Shown in pieces: positions 1 to 8,463 of a stretch of 64,000 nucleotides of DNA (the first letter of the stretch is position 1; the number at the start of each line of letters is the position of its first letter). Made by a program: the position numbers and the translations under genes. Source of the DNA: Pseudomonas sp. HMWF032 (GTDB lineage Bacteria; Pseudomonadota; Gammaproteobacteria; Pseudomonadales; Pseudomonadaceae); assembly GCF_003060885.1 (NCBI RefSeq), contig NZ_QAIG01000012.1:1-64000 (forward strand). The letters are read 5' to 3'. A model generated the notes under the pieces. The model ran no database searches. It worked only from the letters and a program-made list of their open reading frames with translations, and was not told where the DNA came from.

Positions 1-1
1 G

Positions 2-472
2 TTAGTGCCTATGGGGGTGTTGTTTAGGGGGGGGGTGGAAGGTGAGATAAGAAGGAAGATAGTGCAGGATGGAGTGCTTCAAGGGGTAATTGTGCTTCCG
101 CCTGGAGCTATAATGGGTACTGCGATTTCAGTTGCAATACTGATTTTCAGTAAGCGGGTTCGAAGCGGTAAGGTTTTATTTATAGACGCAGCTGCTGTGT
201 ATGAATCCCTTAAGAAGAGTAGTGTCGACATAAGTGGTTATCCAGCTGCTGCTCTATATGTATTTGATAAGGCGTTAGAGATTTCAGGTGGGGCTCGGGT
301 TGTAGCTCTCTCTGAAATTGAGTCGAACGATTTCAATTTGAGTTTTACTAGGTATGTTTCAGCTGAAGCGAAAGGGAGGGCATCCCTTGTTGAGTTGCTT
401 GCGTGTCAGCAGAGGCTCGAGGCGGAGTTGAAGGAGTTGCAGGAGGAGTTTTATAGTTTGATTTCAGATTGA
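2..472 (+). CDS. hsdM: Type I restriction-modification DNA methylase (HsdM), C-terminal part, cut by window edge
   Basis: The reading frame is open to the left edge, so only about the last 157 residues are present. The segment around residues 3-20 (MGVLFRGG followed by EGEIRRKIV) and the PPGAIMGT stretch match the region after the catalytic NPPY/F motif in HsdM N6-adenine methylases. The protein ends in a charged LEAELKELQEEFYS helix typical of the HsdM C-terminus. HsdM methylates adenine in the recognition sequence chosen by HsdS. No hsdS or hsdR follows; they would have to lie off the window. Base composition is clearly more AT-rich than the nrd genes beside it, which suggests acquisition. 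The catalytic motifs are not visible here, so activity cannot be judged. Confidence 0.8.
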   Translation, partial: LVPMGVLFRGGVEGEIRRKIVQDGVLQGVIVLPPGAIMGTAISVAILIFSKRVRSGKVLFIDAAAVYESLKKSSVDISGYPAAALYVFDKALEISGGARVVALSEIESNDFNLSFTRYVSAEAKGRASLVELLACQQRLEAELKELQEEFYSLISD

Positions 473-480
473 TTTTTTAA

Positions 481-502
481 CTCCCCCGCGTTGGCGGGGG
501 AG
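481..502 (+). terminator. Probable terminator of hsdM
   Basis: A 9-bp perfect GC stem (CTCCCCCGC, loop GTTG, GCGGGGGAG) starts 8 nt after the hsdM stop codon and is followed by a short T-containing stretch. It lies between two converging genes. Confidence 0.65.
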
Positions 503-512
503 AGTGGTTTTC

Positions 513-543
513 TACCTATAATCCTAAGTGTTAGTTATAGGTA
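513..543 (-). terminator. Inverted repeat downstream of nrdB
   Basis: TACCTATAA at 513-521 pairs perfectly with TTATAGGTA at 535-543. It lies about 35 nt past the nrdB stop on the minus strand. The stem is AT-rich and there is no clear T-run, so a terminator role is only possible. Confidence 0.35.
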
Positions 544-577
544 AAGCGCTCTTAACTCTTCAGTGAGTGGCTGGGCA

Positions 578-1828
578 TCAATCCCAGCTCAACGCCCCAC
601 CAGTCTGATACTCAATAACCCGCGTCTCGAAGAAGTTCTTCTCCTTCTTAAGGTCCATGATTTCCGACATCCATGGGAACGGGTTAGTGGTACCCGGGTA
701 CTCTTCCTTCAAACCAATCTGAGTCAGACGACGGTTGGCGATAAATTTGAGGTAGTCCTCCATCATCGCGGCGTTCATGCCCAGTACGCCGCGCGGCATG
801 GTGTCGCGTGCGTATTCGATTTCCAGTTGGGTGCCCTGGAGAATCATCTGGGTGGCTTCGTCTTTGAGCTGGGCATCCCACAGGTGCGGGTTTTCGATCT
901 TGATCTGGTTGATCACGTCGATGCCGAAGTTCAGGTGCATGGACTCGTCACGCAGGATGTACTGGAACTGCTCAGCCACACCGGTCATTTTGTTGCGGCG
1001 ACCCATGGAGAGGATCTGGGTGAAGCCGCAGTAGAAGAAGATGCCTTCCAGTACGCAGTAGTAGGCGATCAGGTTGCGCAGCAGTTCTTTGTCGGTTTCA
1101 ACCGTGCCGGTGTTGAACTGCGGGTCGGAGATGGCGCGGGTGTACTTGAGGCCCCAGCTGGCTTTTTTCGCGACGCTTGGGATCTCGTGGTACATGTTGA
1201 AGATCTCGCCTTCATCCATGCCCAGCGATTCGATGCAGTACTGGTAGGCGTGGGTGTGGATCGCCTCTTCGAAGGCCTGGCGCAGGATGTACTGGCGGCA
1301 CTCGGGGTTGGTGATCAGGCGGTAAACGGCCAGGGCCAGGTTGTTGGCGACCAGGCTGTCGGCGGTGGAGAAGAAGCCGAGGTTACGCATGACGATGCGG
1401 CGCTCGTCGTCGGTCAGGCCGTCGGTGCTTTTCCACAACGCGATGTCCGCGTTCATGTTCACTTCTTGCGGCATCCAGTGGTTGGCGCAGCCGTCCAGGT
1501 ACTTCTGCCAGGCCCAGTCGTACTTGAAAGGTACGAGCTGGTTGAGGTCGGCACGGGCGTTGATCATCTGCTTGTCGCCGACTTGTACGCGGGCCGCCGA
1601 ACCTTCCAGTTCGTCCAGGCCTTCCTGGATGTCGAGCTGGTCGAGGGCGGCTTTGGCGCGGGCCACGGCATCGCTGTCGCTGGCCACCACGGCGCGGGCT
1701 TCGACGGCGGCGGCACCGCCGGCCTGGTCGAGTTTGTCGATGTTCATGTCTGCCAGTTGGGCAGTGGCTTTGCTTGCTACGACGGCGTCTGCACCGTCTT
1801 CCTTGTCGAATTCATCCCAGCTCAGCAT
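578..1828 (-). CDS. nrdB: Ribonucleoside-diphosphate reductase class Ia, beta subunit
   Basis: Small subunit of aerobic ribonucleotide reductase. It carries the diiron-tyrosyl radical used by NrdA to reduce ribonucleoside diphosphates. The 416-residue protein shows ferritin-like helices with metal-ligand motifs: DERRIVMRNLGFF, FEEAIHTHAYQY, and RDESMHLNFGIDV, with Glu and His ligands. The N-terminal 90 residues form an Ala/Asp-rich extension beyond the E. coli-type core, which I believe is usual in Pseudomonas NrdB. The ATG at 1828 has a good AGGAG site upstream (AGGAGCCAAGCC then ATG). The C-terminal GALSWD tail would be the NrdA-docking peptide. It is co-oriented with nrdA but separated by 475 bp holding a hairpin and a repeat, so it may have its own promoter. 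Confidence 0.97.
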   Translation of the reverse strand: MLSWDEFDKEDGADAVVASKATAQLADMNIDKLDQAGGAAAVEARAVVASDSDAVARAKAALDQLDIQEGLDELEGSAARVQVGDKQMINARADLNQLVPFKYDWAWQKYLDGCANHWMPQEVNMNADIALWKSTDGLTDDERRIVMRNLGFFSTADSLVANNLALAVYRLITNPECRQYILRQAFEEAIHTHAYQYCIESLGMDEGEIFNMYHEIPSVAKKASWGLKYTRAISDPQFNTGTVETDKELLRNLIAYYCVLEGIFFYCGFTQILSMGRRNKMTGVAEQFQYILRDESMHLNFGIDVINQIKIENPHLWDAQLKDEATQMILQGTQLEIEYARDTMPRGVLGMNAAMMEDYLKFIANRRLTQIGLKEEYPGTTNPFPWMSEIMDLKKEKNFFETRVIEYQTGGALSWD

Positions 1829-1847
1829 GGCTTGGCTCCTGCTTGCG

Positions 1848-1867
1848 GGCCGGTGAAATAACCGGCC
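1848..1867 (-). promoter_or_regulatory. Hairpin in the nrdB leader
   Basis: On the minus strand GGCCGGT, loop TATTTC, ACCGGCC forms a 7-bp GC stem that ends about 20 nt before the nrdB start. It could protect the transcript or regulate translation; this is inference from position only. Confidence 0.35.
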
Positions 1868-1974
1868 TGTATGGATATACAGATAGTTCTGATTATGTTC
1901 CGTTGCGTACTGCGCGCAAGGGTAAAACGGGTGCCGCTGGTCGGGGTGGCTCTAGTGGCTGGCCGTTGCCCCTC

Positions 1975-2062
1975 AGAACCGACTTACGAGCTGCTGCATG
2001 TTGGCTAAACAGCGTTGAAAGCAGCCGTTTATCTCCAGCTCGCGAGCTCGTAAGCAGGCTCT
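1975..2062. repeat. MITE-like element, short copy (internal deletion)
   Basis: Its ends are near-perfect inverted repeats: AGAACCGACTTACGAGCT at the left, and AGAGCCTGCTTACGAGCT when the right end is read on the other strand. Internally it retains the CTGCTGC...GCGTT.AAAGCAG start of the family core but lacks the middle. It is related to the copies at 8288-8463, 12247-12470, 13802-13972 and 20958-21097. Confidence 0.6.
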
Positions 2063-2201
2063 TGGCCGTCCTTCTTCACGAGAAGCACGGCAGGTAATAA
2101 GTGGGGAGGGCGGTGTTGCTTAGCCCTCTCCCGAGTGTTGCTTTAGCGCTTTTGCTTTTGCCCGACGTTCGAGCGTGTAGCTGAGCGAGTAGTCGCTAGG
2201 C

Positions 2202-2262
2202 ACCTGCTGGAGTGGAGCCCCTGAGCGTACGCCTGTACGTGATGGGGGCCGCTCCGGCAGGT
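2202..2262. repeat. Imperfect palindromic intergenic element after nrdA
   Basis: ACCTGC at 2202-2207 pairs with GCAGGT at 2257-2262. The interior pairs imperfectly around a CGTACGCCTGTACG centre. It lies 42 nt downstream of the nrdA stop codon. A similar GTACG...TGTAC centre occurs in the 5' end of phnJ. Confidence 0.45.
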
Positions 2263-2303
2263 AACGCCGCGAATGCCGCTCAGATCCGCGCGCTGCCGAA
2301 CAC

Positions 2304-5210
2304 TTACTGGCAAGCCTCGCAGTCTGGTTCGTCGATGGCACAGGCCTTTGGAACTGGCGCCGGGCCTGCACTCATTTCCACTTGCGCAGCCTTGGCCGGT
2401 GCGGCGCTCAGGCCATCGTCGCCACCACTGGACACGGCATTCAGCTTGCCGGTGTTGATGGTGGACTTCTCGGTGCTGGTCGCGGCCAGGGCACGGAGGT
2501 AGTAGGTGGTTTTCAGGCCACGGTACCAAGCCATGCGGTAGGTCACGTCGAGCTTCTTGCCCGAAGCGCCGGCAATGTAGAGGTTCAGCGACTGCGCCTG
2601 GTCGATCCACTTCTGGCGACGGCTGGCGGCGTCCACGATCCACTTGGTGTCGACTTCAAACGCGGTGGCGTAGAGGTCTTTCAGTTCTTGCGGGATGCGC
2701 TCGATCTGCTGCACGGAGCCGTCGTAGTACTTCAGGTCGTTGATCATCACCGAGTCCCACAGGCCGCGGGCTTTGAGGTCGCGCACCAGGTACGGGTTGA
2801 TCACGGTGAATTCGCCCGACAGGTTCGATTTCACGTAGAGGTTCTGGTAGGTCGGTTCGATCGACTGCGACACGCCGGTGATGTTGGCGATGGTGGCGGT
2901 CGGTGCGATGGCCATGATGTTCGAGTTACGGATGCCTTTCTGCACGCGGGCACGGATCGGCGCCCAGTCCAGCGACTCGGTCAGGTCGACGTCGATGTAC
3001 TTCTGGCCGCGCTGGTCAATGAGGATCTGCTGCGAATCCAGCGGCAGAATGCCTTTGCTCCACAGCGAGCCGTCGAAGGTGGAGTACGCGCCGCGCTCGT
3101 CGGCCAGGTCACAGGAGGCCTGGATGGCGTAGTAGCTGACCGCTTCCATGGACTTGTCGGCGAACTCGATGGCAGCGTCCGAACCGTATGGGATGTGCTG
3201 CAGGTACAGCGCGTCCTGGAAGCCCATGATGCCCAGGCCCACCGGGCGGTGCTTGAAGTTGGAGTTACGCGCTTGCGGCACCGAGTAGTAGTTGATGTCG
3301 ATGACGTTATCGAGCATGCGCACGGCGACCTTGATGGTCTTTTCCAGCTTGGCGGTGTCCAGCTTGCCGTTGACGATGTGGTTCGGCAGGTTCACGGAAC
3401 CCAGGTTACACACGGCGATTTCGTCGGCGTTGGTGTTCAGGGTGATCTCGGTGCACAGGTTGGAGCTGTGCACCACGCCCACGTGCTGCTGCGGGCTGCG
3501 CAGGTTGCACGGGTCTTTGAAGGTCAGCCAGGGGTGGCCGGTTTCAAACAGCATGGAGAGCATTTTGCGCCACAGGTCTTTGGCCTGAATGGTCTTGTAC
3601 AGCTTGATCTTGCCGTACTCGATCAGGGCTTCGTAGTACTCGTAGCGCTCTTCGAAGGCTTTGCCGGTCAGGTCGTGCAGGTCTGGCACTTCGGACGGGC
3701 TGAACAGGGTCCACTTGCCGTCGTCGAAGACGCGCTTCATGAACAGGTCCGGGATCCAGTTGGCGGTGTTCATGTCGTGCGTGCGGCGGCGGTCGTCACC
3801 GGTGTTCTTACGCAGCTCGATGAACTCTTCGATGTCCATGTGCCAGGTTTCCAGGTAGGCACACACCGCGCCTTTGCGCTTGCCGCCCTGGTTAACTGCT
3901 ACTGCGGTGTCGTTGACCACTTTGAGGAACGGCACCACGCCTTGCGATTTGCCGTTGGTGCCTTTGATGTAGGCACCCAGGGCGCGCACAGGGGTCCAGT
4001 CGTTACCCAGGCCGCCGGCAAACTTGGACAGCAGGGCGTTGTCGCGGATGGCGTCGTAGATGCCGCCCAGGTCGTCCGGCACGGTGGTCAGGTAGCACGA
4101 CGACAGCTGCGGGCGCAGGGTGCCGGCGTTGAACAGGGTCGGCGTCGAGGCCATGTAGTCGAAGGACGACAACAGGTTGTAGAACTCGATGGCGCGCTCT
4201 TCTTTCTGTTTCTCTTCAATCGCCAGGCCCATGGCCACGCGCATGAAGAACACTTGCGGCAGTTCGAAACGGATGCCGTCCTTGTGGATGAAGTAGCGGT
4301 CGTAGAGGGTTTGCAGGCCCAGGTAGGTGAACTGCTGGTCGCGCTCGTGGTTGATGGCTTTGCCGAGTTTTTCCAGGTCGAAGCTGGCCAGCACCGGGTT
4401 GAGCAGTTCGAACTCAATACCTTTGGCGATGTAAGCCGGCAGAGCCTTGGCGTACAGCTCGCTCATCTCGTGGTGGGTGGCGCTGGTGGCGACACCAAGG
4501 AAGCCCAGGCCTTCGGCGCGGATGTTGTCCATCAGCAGGCGTGCGGTGACGTAGCTGTAGTTCGGCTCGCGCTCAACCAGAGTGCGCGCGGTCATCACCA
4601 GAGCGGTGCTGACATCGCTTTGTGCCACGCCGTCGTAAAGGTTTTTCAGGGTTTCTTTCTGGATCAGCTCGCCGTCCACTTCCGCCAGGCCTTCACAGGC
4701 TTCACGGATGATGGTGTCGAGGCGGCCCATGTCCAGCGGCGCTACGCTGCCGTCGGCGTGGGTGACGCGGATGCTCGGGTGCGGCTGGGCAACTTCACCG
4801 GCGCTGGCGTTCTTGCGCTTGGTGGCCTGGGCTTCGCGGTAGATCACGTAGTCGCGGGCGACTTTCTGCTCGCCGGCGCGCATCAGGGCCAGTTCAACCT
4901 GGTCCTGAATTTCTTCGATGTGGATGGTGCCGCCGGACGGCATGCGGCGCTTGAAGGTGGCGGTGACCTGCTCGGTCAGGCGCGCGACGGTGTCATGGAT
5001 GCGCGACGAGGCAGCAGCGGTGCCGCCCTCTACCGCGAGAAAGGCTTTGGTAATGGCAACGGTGATCTTGTCATCGGTGTACGGCACCACGGTGCCGTTA
5101 CGCTTGATCACCCGCAGTTGACCGGGCGCGGTGGCGCTCAGGCTCTGGTTGTCATCGGTAGCCTGCGGCGCATTGGCCTGCGGGTTCTCGCGATAGGTGT
5201 CGGTATGCAT
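2304..5210 (-). CDS. nrdA: Ribonucleoside-diphosphate reductase class Ia, alpha subunit
   Basis: Catalytic subunit of ribonucleotide reductase, about 968 residues. The N-terminus contains an ATP-cone (around VIKRNGTVVPYTDDKI) followed by a second, more diverged cone-like segment starting near SIRVTHADGSVAPLD; two cones are established for P. aeruginosa NrdA. The catalytic core shows the SSCYL and NLCTEITLN motifs, the CNLGSVNL finger-loop region, PTATIANITG, and the C-terminal CEACQ thiol pair that reduces the active site. An ATG at 5222 would add four residues but has no Shine-Dalgarno site. The ATG at 5210 is preceded by GGAG at proper distance, so I use 5210. Overall activity should be switched by ATP/dATP through the cones. 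It is transcribed away from a long upstream region with NrdR-like and DnaA boxes. Confidence 0.97.
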   Translation of the reverse strand: MHTDTYRENPQANAPQATDDNQSLSATAPGQLRVIKRNGTVVPYTDDKITVAITKAFLAVEGGTAAASSRIHDTVARLTEQVTATFKRRMPSGGTIHIEEIQDQVELALMRAGEQKVARDYVIYREAQATKRKNASAGEVAQPHPSIRVTHADGSVAPLDMGRLDTIIREACEGLAEVDGELIQKETLKNLYDGVAQSDVSTALVMTARTLVEREPNYSYVTARLLMDNIRAEGLGFLGVATSATHHEMSELYAKALPAYIAKGIEFELLNPVLASFDLEKLGKAINHERDQQFTYLGLQTLYDRYFIHKDGIRFELPQVFFMRVAMGLAIEEKQKEERAIEFYNLLSSFDYMASTPTLFNAGTLRPQLSSCYLTTVPDDLGGIYDAIRDNALLSKFAGGLGNDWTPVRALGAYIKGTNGKSQGVVPFLKVVNDTAVAVNQGGKRKGAVCAYLETWHMDIEEFIELRKNTGDDRRRTHDMNTANWIPDLFMKRVFDDGKWTLFSPSEVPDLHDLTGKAFEERYEYYEALIEYGKIKLYKTIQAKDLWRKMLSMLFETGHPWLTFKDPCNLRSPQQHVGVVHSSNLCTEITLNTNADEIAVCNLGSVNLPNHIVNGKLDTAKLEKTIKVAVRMLDNVIDINYYSVPQARNSNFKHRPVGLGIMGFQDALYLQHIPYGSDAAIEFADKSMEAVSYYAIQASCDLADERGAYSTFDGSLWSKGILPLDSQQILIDQRGQKYIDVDLTESLDWAPIRARVQKGIRNSNIMAIAPTATIANITGVSQSIEPTYQNLYVKSNLSGEFTVINPYLVRDLKARGLWDSVMINDLKYYDGSVQQIERIPQELKDLYATAFEVDTKWIVDAASRRQKWIDQAQSLNLYIAGASGKKLDVTYRMAWYRGLKTTYYLRALAATSTEKSTINTGKLNAVSSGGDDGLSAAPAKAAQVEMSAGPAPVPKACAIDEPDCEACQ

Positions 5211-5409
5211 GAAGGTCTCCATGTTCTGTATTTATTAGTTAGACGCTTGGTCGTCGATCACTGCGGCTACTGCATTCATTCCATTTCAACAATACCGTGG
5301 GCACAGCCAAGAGCTGGGTACACGGGGACTTGCAAATTGGGCAGGTAAGGAACGACTAAAGCGCCTTCCTGGCTCAAGAGTCACGCGTCAAGGCATTTTT
5401 ACGCCTCAA

Positions 5410-5425
5410 CTACTACATCTAGTGG
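5410..5425. promoter_or_regulatory. NrdR-box-like site upstream of nrdA
   Basis: The core ACTACATCTAGT (5412-5423) is symmetric at its ends (ACTA...TAGT) and fits the NrdR box pattern ACWATATWTWGT with C at two centre positions. It lies 200 nt upstream of the nrdA start. NrdR is the ATP-cone repressor of RNR genes. A second identical 12-mer lies at 5829-5840. Confidence 0.5.
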
Positions 5426-5687
5426 TGCAACCGCGTATGCGGTTGACCGTTTATTCGTGCTCAGGCGCGCACTGCGCGACGCTGGAGCTAAACCTGCCGA
5501 GGTAGCGCAGGTGTACTGCATAAAGCGTTTCAGGCCACCGGTGACGGTCTGGGACCAGGCCGTGTGCGAGTCATTCTTCTTGTGTCCGGTTGCCAGGCTA
5601 AACCCAACATGTGGTGGGTGTCGCGCGATTGGCATACAAGATAATGCGCTGTGTGGGGTATTGCAAGGCAATCGATGGCTAACATCC

Positions 5688-5696
5688 TGTGGATAA
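5688..5696 (-). promoter_or_regulatory. DnaA box in nrdA upstream region
   Basis: TGTGGATAA is the exact complement of the consensus DnaA box TTATCCACA. DnaA control of nrd transcription is established in E. coli. It is 478 nt from the nrdA start, so a role at nrdA or at the neighbouring divergent gene is inference. Confidence 0.45.
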
Positions 5697-5828
5697 GTTG
5701 TGGGTGGTTTGTGGGTTAAACTGGCCAAATGACGGCAAGCCCGCGTATTGGCTGGGGTGTACCGTTCGTCGGTGTTGAGCGGGGTTTTTCCACGGGTTGT
5801 ACACGCGTGGCGTGGCTCACAGACGGAT

Positions 5829-5840
5829 ACTACATCTAGT
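5829..5840. promoter_or_regulatory. Second NrdR-box-like 12-mer
   Basis: ACTACATCTAGT is identical to the core at 5412-5423, in the same orientation and 417 bp away. It sits about 90 nt upstream of the response regulator start. NrdR boxes are normally paired about three helical turns apart, so this wide spacing is unusual. Confidence 0.4.
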
Positions 5841-5880
5841 GTTTTTGCAAGTTTTTGGCATGCGCTATGCACTGTCCGGG

Positions 5881-5895
5881 GCATTGATACAATGC
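5881..5895. promoter_or_regulatory. Palindrome at the response regulator promoter
   Basis: GCATTG-ATA-CAATGC is a perfect 6-bp inverted repeat around ATA. It contains a GATACAAT sequence that could serve as the -10 hexamer, 33 nt before the GTG start. It is a candidate operator. Confidence 0.4.
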
Positions 5896-5927
5896 CGAGC
5901 GTTTTTGGTCTTGTCGGGGAGTCGGTA

Positions 5928-6650
5928 GTGGAGCAGCAGTCGTGGCACATTCTTATTGTCGAGGACGACCAGCGTCTGGCCGAGCTGACCCGTGACTACC
6001 TGCAGGGTAATGGCCTGAATGTGTCCATCGAAATGGACGGTGGGTTGGCCGCCGCGCGGATTCTGCAGGAACAGCCGGACCTGGTGATCCTCGACCTGAT
6101 GCTGCCCGGCGAAGACGGTCTGTCGATCTGCCGCAAGGTTCGTGGTCAGTACGACGGACCGATTCTGATGCTCACCGCGCGTACGGATGACATGGACCAG
6201 GTGCTGGGTCTGGAGATGGGCGCCGATGACTACGTGTGCAAGCCGGTGCGTCCGCGTGTGCTGCTGGCGCGCATCCGGGCGCTGCTGCGTCGCCATGAAG
6301 GCAGTGAAACACAGGCACCAGGCGAGCGGCGCCGGCTGCAATTCGGCCAGCTGGTGATCGACAGTGCCATGCGCGAAGCCTGGCTGGGCGAGCAGAGCAT
6401 TGAGCTGACCAGCGCCGAGTTCGATTTGCTGTGGCTACTGACGTCCAATGCCGGGCGGATTCTTTCGCGTGAAGAGATCTTCAACGCCCTGCGTGGTATC
6501 GAGTACGACGGTCAGGACCGCTCAATCGACGTGCGCATTTCGCGCATCCGCCCGAAGATCGGTGACGACCCAATGCACCCACGGCTGATCAAGACCGTGC
6601 GCAGCAAGGGCTACCTGTTTGTCGCCGAAGCGGCCGAGGCCATGGCATGA
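5928..6650 (+). CDS. OmpR/PhoB-family two-component response regulator
   Basis: The protein is 240 residues. The receiver domain occupies about residues 8-125, with acidic residues in LIVEDD, the phosphoacceptor Asp near residue 56 in LVILDLMLPGEDG, and a Lys in the VCKPVRP loop. A winged-helix DNA-binding domain follows (about 140-235: ELTSAEFDLLWLL, GRILSREEIF, SIDVRISRIRPKIGDD). A longer frame exists upstream, but GTG at 5928 has a GGGGAG ribosome site 6 nt away and gives the normal family length. It is followed 19 nt later by its cognate kinase. Sequence and position beside nrdA resemble P. aeruginosa PA1157 (RstA-like). The inducing signal cannot be read from the sequence. Confidence 0.93.
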   Translation: MEQQSWHILIVEDDQRLAELTRDYLQGNGLNVSIEMDGGLAAARILQEQPDLVILDLMLPGEDGLSICRKVRGQYDGPILMLTARTDDMDQVLGLEMGADDYVCKPVRPRVLLARIRALLRRHEGSETQAPGERRRLQFGQLVIDSAMREAWLGEQSIELTSAEFDLLWLLTSNAGRILSREEIFNALRGIEYDGQDRSIDVRISRIRPKIGDDPMHPRLIKTVRSKGYLFVAEAAEAMA

Positions 6651-6669
6651 ACTGCGTTGTAGTCGGCCG

Positions 6670-8271
6670 ATGAATTCGATCTTTCTGCGCATCTATGGCG
6701 GCATGTTGGCTGTGTTGGTGCTGGTGGCGCTGCTCGGTGTCGGCGCCTTGCAGCTGCTCAACGAAGTGCGCGTGGACCAGTACCGCGAGCGCCTGGCGCA
6801 GGGCACGTTCCGCCTGATGGCCGATAACCTCGCGCCGATGTCGGCGATTGAGCGGCGGCGTGCCGTCACAGTATGGGGGCGCTTGCTCGGTATTCCATTG
6901 CGCATCGAGGTGCTGGATGAAGCCCGTCTCGACAGTGGTGTGCGCAACAGCCTGCGGCGTGGTTTGGTGTCGGTGCAGCAGACCGGGCCGCATGAAGCGC
7001 GCATTTATAGTCAGTTGGCGCAGCAGCCGCTGGTGTTGGTGGCGGATGTGCAGCAGGTCAGTGAGCAACTGGCGCGTGCCACCAGCTTTCTGTTGATCGA
7101 TGAACTGGTGCGCTATCCCTGGGATGAACAGCCACGCCGGTTGGCGGCGTTGAAGCAGGACAAGCAGTTTGGTTTCGACCTGCGCCTGGGGCGTCTTGAT
7201 CAGGCCGACCTTGACCCGGATCAGCGTCGCCGGGTGGATGAGGGTGACACGGTGATGGCCCTGGGGCGGGGCGGCGACAGCATCCACGTGTTCTCCGGTA
7301 TCGTCGATACGCCCTGGGTGCTGGAAATCGGTCCGTTGTATCAGATGAATCCGTATCCGGTGCAGTGGCTGGTACTGATCGGCGCGCTTAGCCTGAGCCT
7401 GATCGGTCTGATGGTGTATCTGCTGGTCAGGCCGTTGGAGCAGCGCCTGAGTGACCTGGAGGGGGCGGCCACACGCATTGCCAGTGGTCGGTTGGATGCC
7501 CGCGTGCCAACCCGTGGCAGTGATTCGGTGGGGCGTCTGGCGGCAGCTTTCAATGCCATGGCCGAGCACCTGCAGCGCTCCCTGAGTATTCAGCGTGAAA
7601 TGGTCCGCGCGGTGTCTCATGAATTGCGCACGCCAGTGGCGCGTTTGCGTTTCGGTCTGGAAATGATCGGCGATGCGCAAACCGAAGCGGCGCGGCGCAA
7701 ATACATGGACGGCATGGACAGTGATATTCAGGACCTCGACAAGCTGGTCGACGAGATGCTGACTTACGCCCGTCTGGAACAGGGCGCGCCGGCGCTGAAC
7801 TTCCAGCAAGTCGATCTGGATGAGTTGATCGATCAGGTGATTACTGAACTGGCCCCGCTGCGCGCGAGCGTACGGGTCGAACATGGTCCCTCGCGTGATG
7901 CGCTAGACGGCAGCGGCGCGTGGGTGGAAGCCGAGTTGCGTTACCTGCACCGCGCCCTGCAAAACCTGGTGAGTAACGCCATGCGCCATGCCGAATCTCG
8001 GGTGCGCGTCAGCTATCAGGTCGGCCAGCAGCGTTGCCGGCTGGATGTCGAAGACGACGGCCCCGGCGTACCGGAAGAGGCTTGGGAGCATATTTTTACC
8101 CCCTTTCTGCGCCTGGACGACAGCCGCACCCGCGCCTCGGGCGGACACGGCTTGGGCTTGTCCATCGTGCGCCGCATTACCTACTGGCACGGCGGACGCG
8201 CACAAATCAGCCGCAGCGAAGCGCTGGGCGGTGCCTGCTTTAGCCTGATCTGGCCGCGTAAGCAGGGTTAA
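6670..8271 (+). CDS. Membrane sensor histidine kinase (RstB-like)
   Basis: The protein is 533 residues. An N-terminal membrane helix (residues about 5-30, IYGGMLAVLVLVALLGVGA) is followed by a periplasmic sensor region, a second helix (about 230-255, VLIGALSLSLIGLMVYLLV), and a HAMP domain. The dimerisation/phosphoacceptor motif is AVSHELRTPVARLRFG (His near 316). An ATPase domain follows with the N box (LQNLVSNAMRHA), G1 (DDGPGVP) and G2 (GGHGLGLSIV). ATG 6670 lies just before the first helix. It forms an operon with the regulator at 5928 and should phosphorylate it. Regulation and ligand are unknown. Confidence 0.92.
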   Translation: MNSIFLRIYGGMLAVLVLVALLGVGALQLLNEVRVDQYRERLAQGTFRLMADNLAPMSAIERRRAVTVWGRLLGIPLRIEVLDEARLDSGVRNSLRRGLVSVQQTGPHEARIYSQLAQQPLVLVADVQQVSEQLARATSFLLIDELVRYPWDEQPRRLAALKQDKQFGFDLRLGRLDQADLDPDQRRRVDEGDTVMALGRGGDSIHVFSGIVDTPWVLEIGPLYQMNPYPVQWLVLIGALSLSLIGLMVYLLVRPLEQRLSDLEGAATRIASGRLDARVPTRGSDSVGRLAAAFNAMAEHLQRSLSIQREMVRAVSHELRTPVARLRFGLEMIGDAQTEAARRKYMDGMDSDIQDLDKLVDEMLTYARLEQGAPALNFQQVDLDELIDQVITELAPLRASVRVEHGPSRDALDGSGAWVEAELRYLHRALQNLVSNAMRHAESRVRVSYQVGQQRCRLDVEDDGPGVPEEAWEHIFTPFLRLDDSRTRASGGHGLGLSIVRRITYWHGGRAQISRSEALGGACFSLIWPRKQG

Positions 8272-8287
8272 ACGTTCTTCTCAATAT

Positions 8288-8463
8288 GAGGCCTGCTTAG
8301 ATGCTTTTTCGATCTTGCGAGCCAGAGCCATGCAAGGCGCTACGAAGTAACAGCCTCCGGCTGGTCAAAGCGGCGAGGAAGCGGAGTGTACTTTTGTAGA
8401 TGAGCCTTCCGAGCCTGTTTTTAACGCAGCAGGGCTGACGCGCAGCAGATCGTAAGCAGACTC
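8288..8463 (-). repeat. MITE-like element, copy abutting rluA stop
   Basis: Read on the minus strand it begins right after the rluA stop with GAGTCTGCTTACGATCT and the family core (CTGCTGCGCGTCAGCC, then CTCCGCTTCCTCGCC, then CCAGCCGGAGGCTGTTAC). It ends in a GCAGGCCTC-type inverted end. It lies between the convergent kinase and rluA genes. Confidence 0.75.

Larger units (their letters stand above)
5211..5927. other. Long divergent intergenic region between nrdA and the response regulator
   Basis: About 700 bp with no convincing gene. A minus-strand open frame across it has biased composition and no family resemblance. It holds two identical NrdR-like 12-mers, a DnaA box and a 15-bp palindrome near the response regulator start. 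It most likely carries two divergent promoters. Confidence 0.6.

Noticed and set aside
2382..5348. Very long open frame on the + strand opposite nrdA
   Set aside because: Antisense to a strongly conserved gene; its Val/Gly/His/Asp-rich translation is the usual product of GC-rich antisense frames and shows no family motif.
5399..5950. 183-codon minus-strand frame in the nrdA upstream region
   Set aside because: Thr/Pro/Cys-rich, no family resemblance, overlaps NrdR and DnaA sites and the response regulator start; treated as non-coding.
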